This document shows positions 8,468-17,851 of a DNA stretch of 64,000 bases, piece by piece; the first letter of the stretch is position 1, and each line of letters opens with the position of its first letter. Below the pieces are notes generated by a model. It searched no databases, had not been told where the DNA came from, and worked only from the letters and a program-made list of their open reading frames with translations. The stretch spans positions 1-64,000 of the forward strand of contig NZ_WOSV01000005.1 in NCBI RefSeq assembly GCF_011516655.1, given 5' to 3'. This DNA comes from Acetobacter thailandicus. Lineage in GTDB: Bacteria; Pseudomonadota; Alphaproteobacteria; Acetobacterales; Acetobacteraceae. Position numbers and translations under genes: made by a program.

Positions 8468-9655
8468 ATGACGCGGTTTGACTCTCTTTTCCAGCAGGGA
8501 CTTCAGAAACTGGCAGAGCAGGGGCGCTTGCGTACCCAGCGCAGCCTTGATTCCTCGGGTGATAATTTTATCCGCTCTGACGGCACTGTTCTGGCTGATT
8601 TTTCTTCTAATGACTATCTTGGGTTACGCAGGCACCCGCTGTTACTCCAGCGCGCGGCTGAGTGGGGAGCACGTTATGGTGCAGGCTCAGGTGCTTCGCG
8701 CCTGGTCAGTGGCACCTGCTCGGGCGCACTCAGGCTTGAGCAACGCCTTGCCACTCTGAAAGGGATGGAGGCCGCCTGTATTTTCTCATCAGGCTGGCAG
8801 GCAAATGCTACTCTTGTTCCGGCCCTTGTGCGTCTTTGCGTGACAGCAACAGGGGCGCAGCCTGTCATTCTGGCAGATAAGCTGATTCATGCCAGCCTGT
8901 ATCAGGGCTGCGCTGCCGCCGGTATCGTGCCGATTCGTTTTCGTCATAATGACCTGAAGCATCTTGCCACACTTTTAGAAAAACATGCCGATGCCGCGGG
9001 TATGAAAATTGTGCTGACTGAGAGTGTATTTAGCATGGATGGCGACCGTGCGGACCTTGCCGCGCTCGGAAACGTATGCCGGGCCCATAATGCTTTTTTG
9101 TGTGTTGATGAGGCACATGCCACTGGTATTCTTGGCCATAACGGAAAAGGCCTGTCTGACGGGCATGCAGATATGGTTATTGGCACATTCAGCAAAGCAC
9201 TGGGTACGATGGGAGCTTTTGTCTGCTCGTCGTCGGCTGTGTGCCAGTGGCTGCGGACGAGCGGGTCAGGCTATATTTACTCCACAGCACCATCTCCCAT
9301 GGTGCTTGGGGCGGCGGATGCGGCTCTTGATCTGCTGACTGAGCCTGAAACTGAAGAGGTAAGATGCAAAGTTGCCGCTCTCTCTGAACGTTTGCGCCAG
9401 CATGTTGCCGCAGCAGGCCTGGAGACGGGGCCGTCGTCAACGCAGATTGTCCCTGTTGTAGTGGGACGTGAGCAAACAGCTTTGCGTCTTGCGCAGCTGA
9501 TGGAAGAAGCGGGGTTTCTGACCGTAGCGATTCGCCCGCCAACGGTGCCGCCCGGCGCCTGCCGCCTGCGGATTGTGATACATGGCAACCATACAGAGCC
9601 GCAGATTGATGCACTGGCCCATTGCCTGGTTACAGCATGGAAGAGCATGCAATGA
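8468..9655 (+). CDS. bioF: 8-amino-7-oxononanoate synthase
   Basis: PLP-dependent alpha-oxoamine synthase that condenses pimeloyl-ACP (or CoA) with alanine, the first step of biotin ring assembly; about 395 residues. Family blocks: S-N-D-Y-L-G-L near residue 48, G-S-G-A-S-R-L-V-S-G-T near residue 73, D-E-A-H-A-T-G near residue 214 and the Schiff-base lysine in T-F-S-K-A-L-G near residue 243. The upstream TTG at 8432 is an alternative but would overlap the bioA start region; ATG 8468 is the better fit to the family N-terminus. The stop codon overlaps the start of the BioH-like gene as ATGA, so the two are translationally coupled. Confidence 0.95.
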   Translation: MTRFDSLFQQGLQKLAEQGRLRTQRSLDSSGDNFIRSDGTVLADFSSNDYLGLRRHPLLLQRAAEWGARYGAGSGASRLVSGTCSGALRLEQRLATLKGMEAACIFSSGWQANATLVPALVRLCVTATGAQPVILADKLIHASLYQGCAAAGIVPIRFRHNDLKHLATLLEKHADAAGMKIVLTESVFSMDGDRADLAALGNVCRAHNAFLCVDEAHATGILGHNGKGLSDGHADMVIGTFSKALGTMGAFVCSSSAVCQWLRTSGSGYIYSTAPSPMVLGAADAALDLLTEPETEEVRCKVAALSERLRQHVAAAGLETGPSSTQIVPVVVGREQTALRLAQLMEEAGFLTVAIRPPTVPPGACRLRIVIHGNHTEPQIDALAHCLVTAWKSMQ

Positions 9656-10344
9656 GTATACAGGGTCTCAAACCTGTTTTTGTGCATGGCTGGGCCTGTG
9701 GGCCTGAGATATGGGCACCTTTGCAGCAGCAGCTTGGCTGGGACGGAGTTTGTCGTGTTGACCTGGGATATTTTGAACCATCACCGCAAAATGGCAGTGT
9801 GAATCCAGCTGAATTTTTGCAGAAAACAGGCGATCAGCCCATACTGGCGACAGGTCATTCACTTGGTTTGCTATGGCTGCTTTCACAGCGTGACTGGCCT
9901 GAAGGTAGCCGTTTTGTAGGTATCAATGCTTTTGGGCGCTTTAGCGCGACTGAAGGGTTTGCCGCAGGTGTGTCACCACGTGTTCTCAGCCGTATGCGGG
10001 CAGGTCTGACACGTAATGCGTATGACGTGGCAGAAAACTTCAGGGCGCGCTGTGGCCTGCCTGTGCCTGAAGGTATTTCCTGCAATGCTGATGTGCTTGA
10101 TGAAGGGCTTGCTCTGCTGGCTGAGGGTGATGTGCGTGAGAAGATGCAGTATATTGCCTGTAAAAGAAATTTATTGCTTCTGGCCGGTGGGGTTGACCCG
10201 ATAGTTCCCCCAGCCATGACACGAAATGCTGTACCCGCTGAAGCGGAAATCGTCTGGCAGTCAGATGGTGGGCATATGCTACCCGTCACACATGTCTCGT
10301 TTTGTGCAGACCACATTAAAAATTTTATCAGTAAGGCAGTCTGA
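9652..10344 (+). CDS. Alpha/beta hydrolase, likely BioH-type pimeloyl-ACP methyl ester esterase
   Basis: A 230-residue alpha/beta hydrolase lying inside the biotin operon. The nucleophile elbow is G-H-S-L-G (Ser70), and the rest of the triad fits Asp182 in G-G-V-D-P-I-V-P and His208 in D-G-G-H-M-L-P. An H-G-W segment near residue 12 forms the oxyanion-hole region, as in BioH. Its place between bioF and a gene containing BioC argues that it removes the methyl ester that BioC adds, releasing pimeloyl-ACP. The sequence is diverged from classical BioH, and BioG or other gatekeeper families are possible alternatives. Start ATG 9652 overlaps the bioF stop. Confidence 0.8.
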   Translation: MSIQGLKPVFVHGWACGPEIWAPLQQQLGWDGVCRVDLGYFEPSPQNGSVNPAEFLQKTGDQPILATGHSLGLLWLLSQRDWPEGSRFVGINAFGRFSATEGFAAGVSPRVLSRMRAGLTRNAYDVAENFRARCGLPVPEGISCNADVLDEGLALLAEGDVREKMQYIACKRNLLLLAGGVDPIVPPAMTRNAVPAEAEIVWQSDGGHMLPVTHVSFCADHIKNFISKAV

Positions 10345-10350
10345 ATAAAA

Positions 10351-11751
10351 ATGACCGGAATTTCTCGTCAGAATCGTATCTGCCAGAGCTTTAACCATGC
10401 TGAGGCCTATGATGAAGCCGCCAGCATGCAGCGCTATGTTGCCCGGCAGCTTTTTGAGCGTATCAAAACAGCTCAGGCACAACATCAGCCAGCCCGGATT
10501 CTTGAACTGGGGTGCGGGACCGGGTTTCTGACCACTTTGCTCGCAGCGCACTGGCCTGATGCAGAGATCATCGCGACAGATTTTGCACCGCAAATGGTAC
10601 AGCGTATGCAGGCGCGCCTTGGGGAGCGGGTTACTGGTCATGTGATGGATGCTGCGGCACCTGATGTCGAAGGGTCTTTTGATATTATCTGCGGCAGTCT
10701 GGTGTTTCAGTGGCTGGATAACCCGCAGGCTGTTTTACTGCACCTTGAAAAGATGCTGAAGCCGGGTGGCAGGCTCTTCTTTTCCACGCTGACACAGGGT
10801 ACTTTTGAAGAGTGGCAGCAGGCCTGTACATCTGAACATTCAGTGGGGACACCTGATTACCCCACTCTGGCAGCGCTGCAGTCATGCAGGCCGGCTTTAT
10901 GTGCCGGCAGCTGGGAGGGGGCCTGTTATATTCAGCCCTTTAACAGCGCAAGAGCCTTTTTACATCATCTGAGCCAGACCGGTGCCTGCGTTCCTGTTGC
11001 GGGTTATAAGCCGTTGCAGCCCGCTGCATTGCGTCAGGCTATGAACCGTTTTGAGGGCGGAGGCTGTGCCATCTCGTGGCATATTGCTTATGGCTGTTTT
11101 CAGCGGCCCGTACGTGCCGGTGTGTTTGTAACCGGTACAGATACCGGGGTAGGAAAAACATTTATCTCTGCCTGCCTCGTAAAAGCCTGGTCAGCACTTT
11201 ACTGGAAACCGCTGCAAAGCGGCCTGGCAGATGAACCAGGTGACACATTGACTGTCACGGAGCTTGCCGGGGCAGATGCCGCCTCCTGCCTGCCTTCTGT
11301 CGGGGCATTTCAGGCTTCGTTGTCTCCCGAAGCTGCAGCCCGTGCTGAAGGCGCAGAGATTGACCCTGACAGCCTTGTTCTCCCCCAGGCAGAGAATGAT
11401 CGTCCACTGGTTGTCGAAGGTGCCGGCGGGCTTATGGTGCCGGTGACAGACAGGCTTATGATCTGTGATCTGATTGTTCGCTGGGCTTTGCCCGTTGTCG
11501 TTGTGGCGCGCAGTGGCCTGGGTACACTTAACCACACGTTGCTGACACTTGAGGCCTTAAGAAACCGTGGTGTTGCAATAGCCGGTGTTGTGCTTAACGG
11601 GCCACCGGATGAAGATAATTGCCGTGTGATCGAAGAAAAAGGGCGTGTGCGCATTCTGGCACAGGTGCCGCATCAGTCGGTTGTTTCGACTGAAACTGTT
11701 GCTGAAGCCTCCAGGAAGTTACCCTCCTGGAGTGATGTGTCTCCCTTCTGA
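10351..11751 (+). CDS. bioC-bioD: Fused malonyl-ACP O-methyltransferase (BioC) and dethiobiotin synthetase (BioD)
   Basis: A 466-residue protein joining two biotin enzymes in one frame. Residues about 1-250 are a class I SAM methyltransferase with L-E-L-G-C-G-T-G-F at 51-59 and the BioC-like S-L-V-F-Q-W-L segment near 116-122; BioC methylates malonyl-ACP to start pimelate synthesis. Residues about 257-466 are BioD: P-loop G-T-D-T-G-V-G-K-T at 262-270, W-K-P-L-Q-S-G near 285-291 and V-E-G-A-G-G near 355-360; BioD closes the ureido ring with ATP and CO2. There is almost no linker. The fused steps are the first and the next-to-last of the pathway. It starts six bases after the BioH-like gene, so it belongs to the same operon. 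bioB is not in the window. Confidence 0.92.
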   Translation: MTGISRQNRICQSFNHAEAYDEAASMQRYVARQLFERIKTAQAQHQPARILELGCGTGFLTTLLAAHWPDAEIIATDFAPQMVQRMQARLGERVTGHVMDAAAPDVEGSFDIICGSLVFQWLDNPQAVLLHLEKMLKPGGRLFFSTLTQGTFEEWQQACTSEHSVGTPDYPTLAALQSCRPALCAGSWEGACYIQPFNSARAFLHHLSQTGACVPVAGYKPLQPAALRQAMNRFEGGGCAISWHIAYGCFQRPVRAGVFVTGTDTGVGKTFISACLVKAWSALYWKPLQSGLADEPGDTLTVTELAGADAASCLPSVGAFQASLSPEAAARAEGAEIDPDSLVLPQAENDRPLVVEGAGGLMVPVTDRLMICDLIVRWALPVVVVARSGLGTLNHTLLTLEALRNRGVAIAGVVLNGPPDEDNCRVIEEKGRVRILAQVPHQSVVSTETVAEASRKLPSWSDVSPF

Positions 11752-11753
11752 AA

Positions 11754-12953
11754 TCAGGGGAGGCGTATGATCCTGCAGGGGGTTCCGGCTTGTGCCAGTG
11801 GTGCCCCCGGGGCGCGCAATAACAGGGCATCGCTTTGGGAGAGGATGCAGAGCTGTGCCGAATCCTGCGAGTCAAAGGGTACTGCAACAGGCAGATCGCT
11901 TTCAGGCTTCTTGACCAGTGTGCAGCGAAGAAAATCCTGCCGGTGATCGTTCTGCCTGACGTCAGCCCCCAGAATCGCATTTTCACTTTCAATGTCAGCT
12001 GAGACGGGCTGCCCCATAAGGGCGTGCACGGCAGGGGCTACAAAAATAACCGAGCAGACCATAGCCGCAACCGGGTTGCCTGGCAGACCAATGATGGGTG
12101 TTCCCTGAATTTGCCCTGACATCAGCGGTTTGCCCGGGCGCATAGCAATCTTCCAGAAGTCGAGGGAGAGACCGTGAGCTTTCAGAGCGTCCTGCACAAT
12201 GTCATATGTGCCAACACTGGCGCCACCAATGGTAATGAAGAGATCAAAGCGCGTTGTATGCGCCAGAGCAGAAGCCAGAGCTGTATGGTTGTCTCGTGCG
12301 ATAGGCAGAATAACAGGTTCAGCTCCGACGGTTCTGAGCAGGCCTGACACCATAAAAGCAGCTGAGTTCACAATCGAATCGGGTTGTGTCGGGTCACCTG
12401 GCAGGGTGAGTTCATCTCCGGTAGAGAGAATGCCTACGCGCGGGCGCTGTGCAACGCTGAGCCATGTGTAACCAGCGGCTGCTGCCAGGCCGATGTCACG
12501 GGCAGTCAGTCGTTTACCGGCACTAAGCAGGGTTTGCCCTTTCTGAAAATCTTTTCCCTGCCTGCGAATAAACTGCTGTTCGTCGCTGCTGGTTTGCAGC
12601 GAGATAGATTCGCCTTCACGTATTACATTCTCCTGCAAGATGATTGTGCTTGTCCCGGCAGGTATTTGGCTGCCGGTAAAAACACGAATACAGGTGCCAG
12701 GGGCAATGTGTTGCGTGGTGGGGTGGCCTGCTGGTGCTTCACCGGTAACCGTGAGTACTGCGCCCTTTATGGCGTCTTCTGTCCGGGCGGCATACCCATC
12801 CATTGCAGAGACCGAAACAGGGGGGTTAGACAGACGGGCGACCACCGGTTCAACCAGGATGCGCCCTGTTGCGTCAGCGAGAGAGACGGTTTCAGGGCCG
12901 CAGGGAGAGATTTTTTCGAGAATTCTGGCGCGCGCAACTGCCACATCCAGCAT
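11754..12953 (-). CDS. moeA: Molybdopterin molybdenumtransferase
   Basis: Inserts molybdate into adenylylated molybdopterin, the last common step of molybdenum cofactor synthesis; cytoplasmic, about 399 residues. The N-terminal domain carries S-A-M-D-G-Y-A, and the MPT-binding domain carries S-T-G-D-E-L near residue 180, G-G-A-S-V-G and G-L-P-G-N-P-V-A-A. The start at 12953 has a strong AAGGAG about seven bases upstream; the longer frame to 13028 is not needed. The gene is convergent with bioC-bioD (two bases apart) and diverges from rpmG. The other Moco genes moaD, moaE and moaA are scattered in the window. Confidence 0.95.
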   Translation of the reverse strand: MLDVAVARARILEKISPCGPETVSLADATGRILVEPVVARLSNPPVSVSAMDGYAARTEDAIKGAVLTVTGEAPAGHPTTQHIAPGTCIRVFTGSQIPAGTSTIILQENVIREGESISLQTSSDEQQFIRRQGKDFQKGQTLLSAGKRLTARDIGLAAAAGYTWLSVAQRPRVGILSTGDELTLPGDPTQPDSIVNSAAFMVSGLLRTVGAEPVILPIARDNHTALASALAHTTRFDLFITIGGASVGTYDIVQDALKAHGLSLDFWKIAMRPGKPLMSGQIQGTPIIGLPGNPVAAMVCSVIFVAPAVHALMGQPVSADIESENAILGADVRQNDHRQDFLRCTLVKKPESDLPVAVPFDSQDSAQLCILSQSDALLLRAPGAPLAQAGTPCRIIRLP

Positions 12954-13052
12954 TTTTTTGCTCCTTTTGGCTCTTCTGTGCATATCTATGCAGCAAGAAT
13001 ACTTGACCTTTGGCGTTAGTATGCGCATTTTGCGTCGAATTGAATACTAGCT

Positions 13053-13065
13053 GGACATCGTGTCC
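13053..13065 (+). promoter_or_regulatory. Small hairpin in the rpmG leader
   Basis: GGACA and TGTCC, separated by TCG, form a compact hairpin about 30 bases upstream of rpmG, followed by the palindrome CTCAGCTGAG at 13081-13090, whose end overlaps the ribosome binding site GAGGAAG. A TTGACC at 13003-13008 could be the -35 element, but the matching -10 is poor. The arrangement could allow feedback on translation, though no known L33-binding leader is recognised. Confidence 0.3.
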
Positions 13066-13096
13066 GGTTAACCCATGATGCTCAGCTGAGGAAGTT

Positions 13097-13264
13097 ATGG
13101 CTAAGACAAACGTTATCAAAATTCGTCTCGTTTCCACGGCGGATACCGGTTATTTCTACGTTACGAGAAAAAATGCTCGTGCGCACACCGGTAAAATGGA
13201 ACTCAAGAAATACGACCCGGTTGCTCGCAAGCACGTCGTTTTTCGCGAAGCAAAAATTAAGTAA
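13097..13264 (+). CDS. rpmG: Ribosomal protein L33
   Basis: A 55-residue protein of the large ribosomal subunit that can be read directly: it starts [15 protein letters not shown], contains F-Y-V-T-R-K-N and [10 protein letters not shown], and ends in E-A-K-I-K. This is the cysteine-free (zinc-independent) form common in alphaproteobacteria. GAGGAAG precedes the ATG. It is single, diverging from moeA, and is followed by a clear intrinsic terminator. The call is secure despite the small size. Confidence 0.97.
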   Translation: MAKTNVIKIRLVSTADTGYFYVTRKNARAHTGKMELKKYDPVARKHVVFREAKIK

Positions 13265-13299
13265 TCTGTTTTTTCTTTAAAACAGTATTACAGCAGACT

Positions 13300-13328
13300 C
13301 GGCGTCCTTACGGGCGCCGTTTTTGTTT
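13300..13328 (+). terminator. Intrinsic terminator after rpmG
   Basis: The stem GGCGTCC/GGGCGCC with loop TTAC, closed by a C-G pair, is followed directly by TTTTTGTTT. It sits 36 bases after the rpmG stop and before the convergent ftsB-like gene. Confidence 0.85.
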
Positions 13329-13404
13329 GGGGGCGGGATCAGTCTGCCGCAGGGGCAAGGCAGGCAGCTCCCGGCACTTTTCAGGAAAAAGAGTCTCCGC
13401 TGTT

Positions 13405-13734
13405 TTAAAAAAGCGGATCATGCCTGTCATAAGGTATGACAATATCATTTTTGTTCGCCAGGTTGAGCATAGCCCGCGCCCGTTCATCCAGCATGTCTTT
13501 GTCGAGTGAATGATCGCGCAGGTCATTAACACGCCGGCGCCATGCGGCTTGTTCTGCCGTGGCGTTAAGCTGAGCCTGTTTTGCCTGGTCCAGCAGCACA
13601 AGCTGCTCTTTATACGCTCTGGTGCCGTGGTCGCCCTGTGTGGCGTTCCAGCCAAAATAGCCGGCAATGCTTAAGAAAACCAGCGGAGGAACAACAGCGC
13701 GGACGGTGCGCCTTATCATGCGGCCCAGATTCAC
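13405..13734 (-). CDS. ftsB: FtsB/DivIC-type septum formation initiator
   Basis: Short bitopic division protein of 109 residues with a basic N-terminus, one membrane span at about residues 14-32, and a periplasmic part predicted as coiled coil (about residues 40-80). In the family FtsB pairs with FtsL and FtsQ in the divisome. The region L-D-E-R-A-R-A-M-L-N-L-A near the C-terminus matches the DivIC-family pattern in which an (E/R)-x-A-R-x-x-L segment is conserved. It lies directly downstream of eno on the same strand, the usual position of ftsB in proteobacteria, with a large hairpin between the two. Sequence conservation in the family is low, so position supports the call. Confidence 0.85.
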   Translation of the reverse strand: MNLGRMIRRTVRAVVPPLVFLSIAGYFGWNATQGDHGTRAYKEQLVLLDQAKQAQLNATAEQAAWRRRVNDLRDHSLDKDMLDERARAMLNLANKNDIVIPYDRHDPLF

Positions 13735-13848
13735 GTTGATATTCTTTCCTGCTGTTTAACCTGTTACGTCAGTGTAAGCTATTACTGGCCACCTGTGCCA
13801 GGAATTTTGAACTTTTTGTAAGCTTGTTTGCCATAAAATGCAGCGGCT

Positions 13849-13878
13849 CTGGTACCGTGGCTAAGCCAGCGGTACCAG
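13849..13878 (-). other. Long hairpin between eno and ftsB
   Basis: The perfect 9-base arms CTGGTACCG and CGGTACCAG enclose a second stem TGGC-TAA-GCCA with one bulged base, giving a nearly continuous stem of about 13 pairs. It begins 12 bases beyond the eno stop. No T-tract follows on the eno strand, so it looks more like an mRNA-stabilising or processing hairpin than a standard terminator, and could keep eno expression above ftsB. Confidence 0.6.
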
Positions 13879-13889
13879 ATGAGATAATT

Positions 13890-15185
<1,296 letters not shown>

Positions 15186-15251
15186 TTATAGCCAGAGAGC
15201 GCTCCGGCTGCGATGGTCCTGTTTTGTTGTTTAGTGTCTCAAAAACACGAA

Positions 15252-15281
15252 GGGGCCATCGGCCTGTTGCCTAGTGGCCTC
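15252..15281 (-). other. Nested hairpin in the leader of eno
   Basis: The outer arms GGGGCCA and TGGCCTC pair with one wobble, and inside them GGC and GCC close a five-base loop. It lies about 85 bases upstream of the eno start and about 70 upstream of the divergent DUF3429-like gene, in a 182-base gap that otherwise shows only AT-rich promoter-like sequence. Its role is unknown. No thiamine pyrophosphate riboswitch sequence is present in this gap. Confidence 0.35.
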
Positions 15282-15349
15282 CTGTTGGGCTTCTCTGTCA
15301 ACCTGTCTCTTGTCGTAAAAGCGTATCAAAAAAGGTGAAATAGCAATTT

Positions 15350-15826
15350 ATGAAAAAAACATCTGTGATCGCAGGTGGTCTGACAATAGCGGGCTTGCTG
15401 CCTTTCGTGTTCAGTGCCGGCTGTATAGTGTTCTTTAATTCCGGTGTGCCGGTAACGAATCTGCTTATGGCCTTTGTATCTTATGGCGCGATTTGTCTGG
15501 CTTTCTGGGGGGCAGTGCAGTGGGGGCTTTCACTTGAGACAGACCGGGCTATTCTGGTAGCAGGGGCTGAATCGCGCGATGTCGTGCGTCTGCTGCTGGG
15601 GGTAATACCTGCGGCTCTTGCCTGGCTTGCAATCTGTCTCGCCTTTATGTGGTCAGCTGTTATGGCTGTTGCTCTTCTGGCTGTTGCTGTGCCTCTGCAG
15701 GGGCTTGCTGAGCGGGCAGGCTGGCGCCGCGGGATGCTGCCGCGCGGGTATATGGGGCTGCGCTGGATAGCTGTTGCTGTTATGGAGAGTTGTCTGCTTG
15801 TTGTGCTGATGGCACGTTTGTTTTGA
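15350..15826 (+). CDS. DUF3429-like inner-membrane protein
   Basis: A 158-residue protein that is almost entirely hydrophobic, with about five predicted membrane segments and a positive stretch near residues 123-135. The segment F-W-G-A-V-Q-W-G near residues 53-60 resembles the conserved A-V-x-W-G motif of DUF3429 proteins, which have no known function. It is 30 bases upstream of thiO in the same direction and may share its transcript; in that case a membrane step tied to thiamine supply is conceivable, but nothing in the protein shows it. Confidence 0.7.
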   Translation: MKKTSVIAGGLTIAGLLPFVFSAGCIVFFNSGVPVTNLLMAFVSYGAICLAFWGAVQWGLSLETDRAILVAGAESRDVVRLLLGVIPAALAWLAICLAFMWSAVMAVALLAVAVPLQGLAERAGWRRGMLPRGYMGLRWIAVAVMESCLLVVLMARLF

Positions 15827-15856
15827 TTATGAGCCGGCGTTGCGGGGAGATAAAAT

Positions 15857-16834
15857 ATGCAGGGTAAGCCGCGTATTCTGGTCAGAGGTGCCGGTGTGGC
15901 AGGTATGGTGACAGCTGTCACACTGGCTGAGCGTGGCGGGCTGGTTACTGTTTACGATCAGAGCGGGCGTGTCGGGGCCGGAGCTTCATGGATGGCTGGC
16001 GGCATGCTTGCACCCTGGTGTGAGGGTGAATCTGCCCCGCCGGAGGTTACAGCGCAGTCAGTCGCTTCTGTTGACTGGTGGGCCACACACGTGCCTGACG
16101 TGACCAGAGCAGGCAGCCTTGTACTGGCTCCCCCGCGTGATGTCGGGGAGCTTGCACGTTTTGCCCGCCGCACATCGCATTGCGAGATGATAGATGGTAA
16201 AAAAATTGCGGCGCTTGAGCCTGATCTGGCCGGTCGTTTTCATAAGGGCCTGTTTTTTGAGCAGGAAGGGCATGTTGACCCCCGCAAAGCGCTGCCTGCA
16301 CTCCTGAGTTCCCTCCTGCAACAGGGAGGAACTATGGTGCATGCGTCAGAAAAAGCGCCCGATAGTGCTGATTTTGACTGGGTCGTTGACTGCACTGGTC
16401 TGCAGGGCCGCACAGAGTTGTCTGAGTTGCGTGGTGTCAGAGGTGAGATGCTTTTGCTGCGCTGCCCTGATGTTACGCTACATCGTCCGGTGCGTATGCT
16501 GCACCCGCGTATCCCGGTTTATATCGTGCCGCGTGCTGACCATATTTTTATGGTGGGAGCGACGATGATAGAAAGTGAAAATGCCGGGGCGATGACCGTC
16601 CGGTCTGTGACGGAGCTGCTCAATGCGGCCTGGACCCTGCATCCGGCTTTTGCTGAGGCTGAGATTGTTGAAATGGGAACAGGTGTTCGTCCTTCTTTCC
16701 CTGACAATGTGCCCCAGGTTGTGCAAGAAGGGCATAAGGTTTTTGTTAACGGCATGTACCGGCATGGCTTTTTGCTTTCTCCGGCAAAAGCGGGTGAGGC
16801 CGCAGATCTGATTTTTGGCAATGCAGGCGGATGA
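15857..16834 (+). CDS. thiO: FAD-dependent glycine oxidase-type enzyme of thiazole synthesis
   Basis: FAD-dependent amine oxidase of 325 residues at the head of a thi operon; ThiO oxidises glycine to the imine (dehydroglycine) used by ThiG. The dinucleotide-binding fold is clear: R-G-A-G-V-A-G-M near residues 9-16 and V-Y-D-Q-S at the end of the second strand. A second FAD contact, G-A-S-W-M-A-G-G-M-L, lies near residue 40, and a C-terminal M-Y-R-H-G-F-L-L-S-P segment matches the ThiO/DAO family. The shift from ThiH to ThiO fits an aerobic organism. The downstream genes thiS, thiG and thiE support the function. Confidence 0.9.
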   Translation: MQGKPRILVRGAGVAGMVTAVTLAERGGLVTVYDQSGRVGAGASWMAGGMLAPWCEGESAPPEVTAQSVASVDWWATHVPDVTRAGSLVLAPPRDVGELARFARRTSHCEMIDGKKIAALEPDLAGRFHKGLFFEQEGHVDPRKALPALLSSLLQQGGTMVHASEKAPDSADFDWVVDCTGLQGRTELSELRGVRGEMLLLRCPDVTLHRPVRMLHPRIPVYIVPRADHIFMVGATMIESENAGAMTVRSVTELLNAAWTLHPAFAEAEIVEMGTGVRPSFPDNVPQVVQEGHKVFVNGMYRHGFLLSPAKAGEAADLIFGNAGG

Positions 16835-16873
16835 CTGCGAACTGAGTGAGATACGCTCGCAGGGAGAATGACC

Positions 16874-17071
16874 ATGAAAATTATGGTTAATGATGAAGCG
16901 CATGATGTGCGGGCCACCACACTTGCGGCCCTGGTTGAAGAGCTGGGGTATGGCGGGGCACGTATTGCGACAGCACTGAACGGAGGGTTTATACCGCTGG
17001 CCCGCCGTGGTGAGACAGCTTTGCATGAGGGGGCGCGCATTGAAATTGTCGCCCCGATGCAGGGAGGATAG
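16874..17071 (+). CDS. thiS: Sulfur carrier protein ThiS
   Basis: Ubiquitin-like carrier of about 65 residues ending in Gly-Gly; its C-terminal thiocarboxylate gives sulfur to the thiazole ring. It begins M-K-I-M-V-N-D-E and contains the V-A-L-N-G-type segment T-A-L-N-G-G-F. AGGGAG at 16861-16866 is correctly spaced for ATG 16874, whereas ATG 16868 is too close, so the shorter form is preferred. thiG begins four bases after the stop. Confidence 0.93.
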   Translation: MKIMVNDEAHDVRATTLAALVEELGYGGARIATALNGGFIPLARRGETALHEGARIEIVAPMQGG

Positions 17072-17074
17072 TAA

Positions 17075-17851
17075 ATGTCAGCGGAATTTTATGGGGTTTC
17101 TTTACGCTCACCACTGATGATGGGCACGGCGCAGTATCCGTCTCCTGAGATCCTGCGTGAGGCAGTGCAGGCAGCTTTGCCTGGTCTTGTGACTGTTTCA
17201 CTGCGACGCGAGTCAGCGGGAGAGCAGGCAGGTCAGTCCTTCTGGTCGCTCATTCGTGATCTTAATGTGTCTGTGCTGCCTAACACGGCCGGGTGTTATA
17301 CCGTTAAGGAAGCAGTAACTACCGCGCATATGGCCCGCGAAGTTTTTAATACAGAGTGGATCAAGCTTGAAGTGATTGGCGAGCCTGACACACTTCAGCC
17401 TGATGTGTTCGGCCTGGTTGAAGCGGCCCGTATCCTGTCAGAAGATGGGTTTAAGGTTTTCCCCTACACGACAGAAGATCTGATCGTCGCTGAAAAGCTG
17501 ATGGCTGCCGGCTGCGAAGTGTTGATGCCATGGGGGGCGCCTATCGGTTCGGGTAAGGGGTTAAATAACGTGTTTGGCCTGCGTGCCCTGCGTGCCCATT
17601 TCCCTGGTGTTCCTCTTGTCGTTGATGCGGGTATTGGTGTGCCTTCTCACGCATTGCGTGCGATGGAACTGGGCTATGATGCTGTGATGATTAACACTGC
17701 CATTGCCGGTGCCGGAGATCCGGTCACGATGGCCCGTGCTTTCAGCCTGGCGGTAGAGGCCGGCGTGCTGGCACGTGAGGCCGACCCGATGGAAGAACGT
17801 GATATGGCTGTTCCCTCAACCCCTGTTATCGGAAAGGCTATGCTGTCGTGA
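17075..17851 (+). CDS. thiG: Thiazole synthase
   Basis: Forms the thiazole phosphate carboxylate from 1-deoxy-D-xylulose 5-phosphate, dehydroglycine and ThiS thiocarboxylate. The 258-residue TIM-barrel protein has the Schiff-base lysine in W-I-K-L-E-V-I-G (Lys97), N-T-A-G-C-Y-T near residue 70, and the phosphate-binding [11 protein letters not shown] and D-A-G-I-G-V-P-S blocks. It overlaps thiE as GTGA at the stop, which indicates translational coupling within the operon. Confidence 0.97.
   Translation: MSAEFYGVSLRSPLMMGTAQYPSPEILREAVQAALPGLVTVSLRRESAGEQAGQSFWSLIRDLNVSVLPNTAGCYTVKEAVTTAHMAREVFNTEWIKLEVIGEPDTLQPDVFGLVEAARILSEDGFKVFPYTTEDLIVAEKLMAAGCEVLMPWGAPIGSGKGLNNVFGLRALRAHFPGVPLVVDAGIGVPSHALRAMELGYDAVMINTAIAGAGDPVTMARAFSLAVEAGVLAREADPMEERDMAVPSTPVIGKAMLS

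Noticed and set aside
12384-13019. A 211-residue plus-strand open frame opposite moeA
   Set aside because: It lies antisense to a clearly coding, motif-complete moeA gene, has no recognisable domain and no good start signal; it is a codon-usage shadow.
16478-17040. Two overlapping minus-strand frames of about 175-180 residues opposite thiO and thiS
   Set aside because: Both are antisense to thiO/thiS, which are supported by motifs and operon structure.
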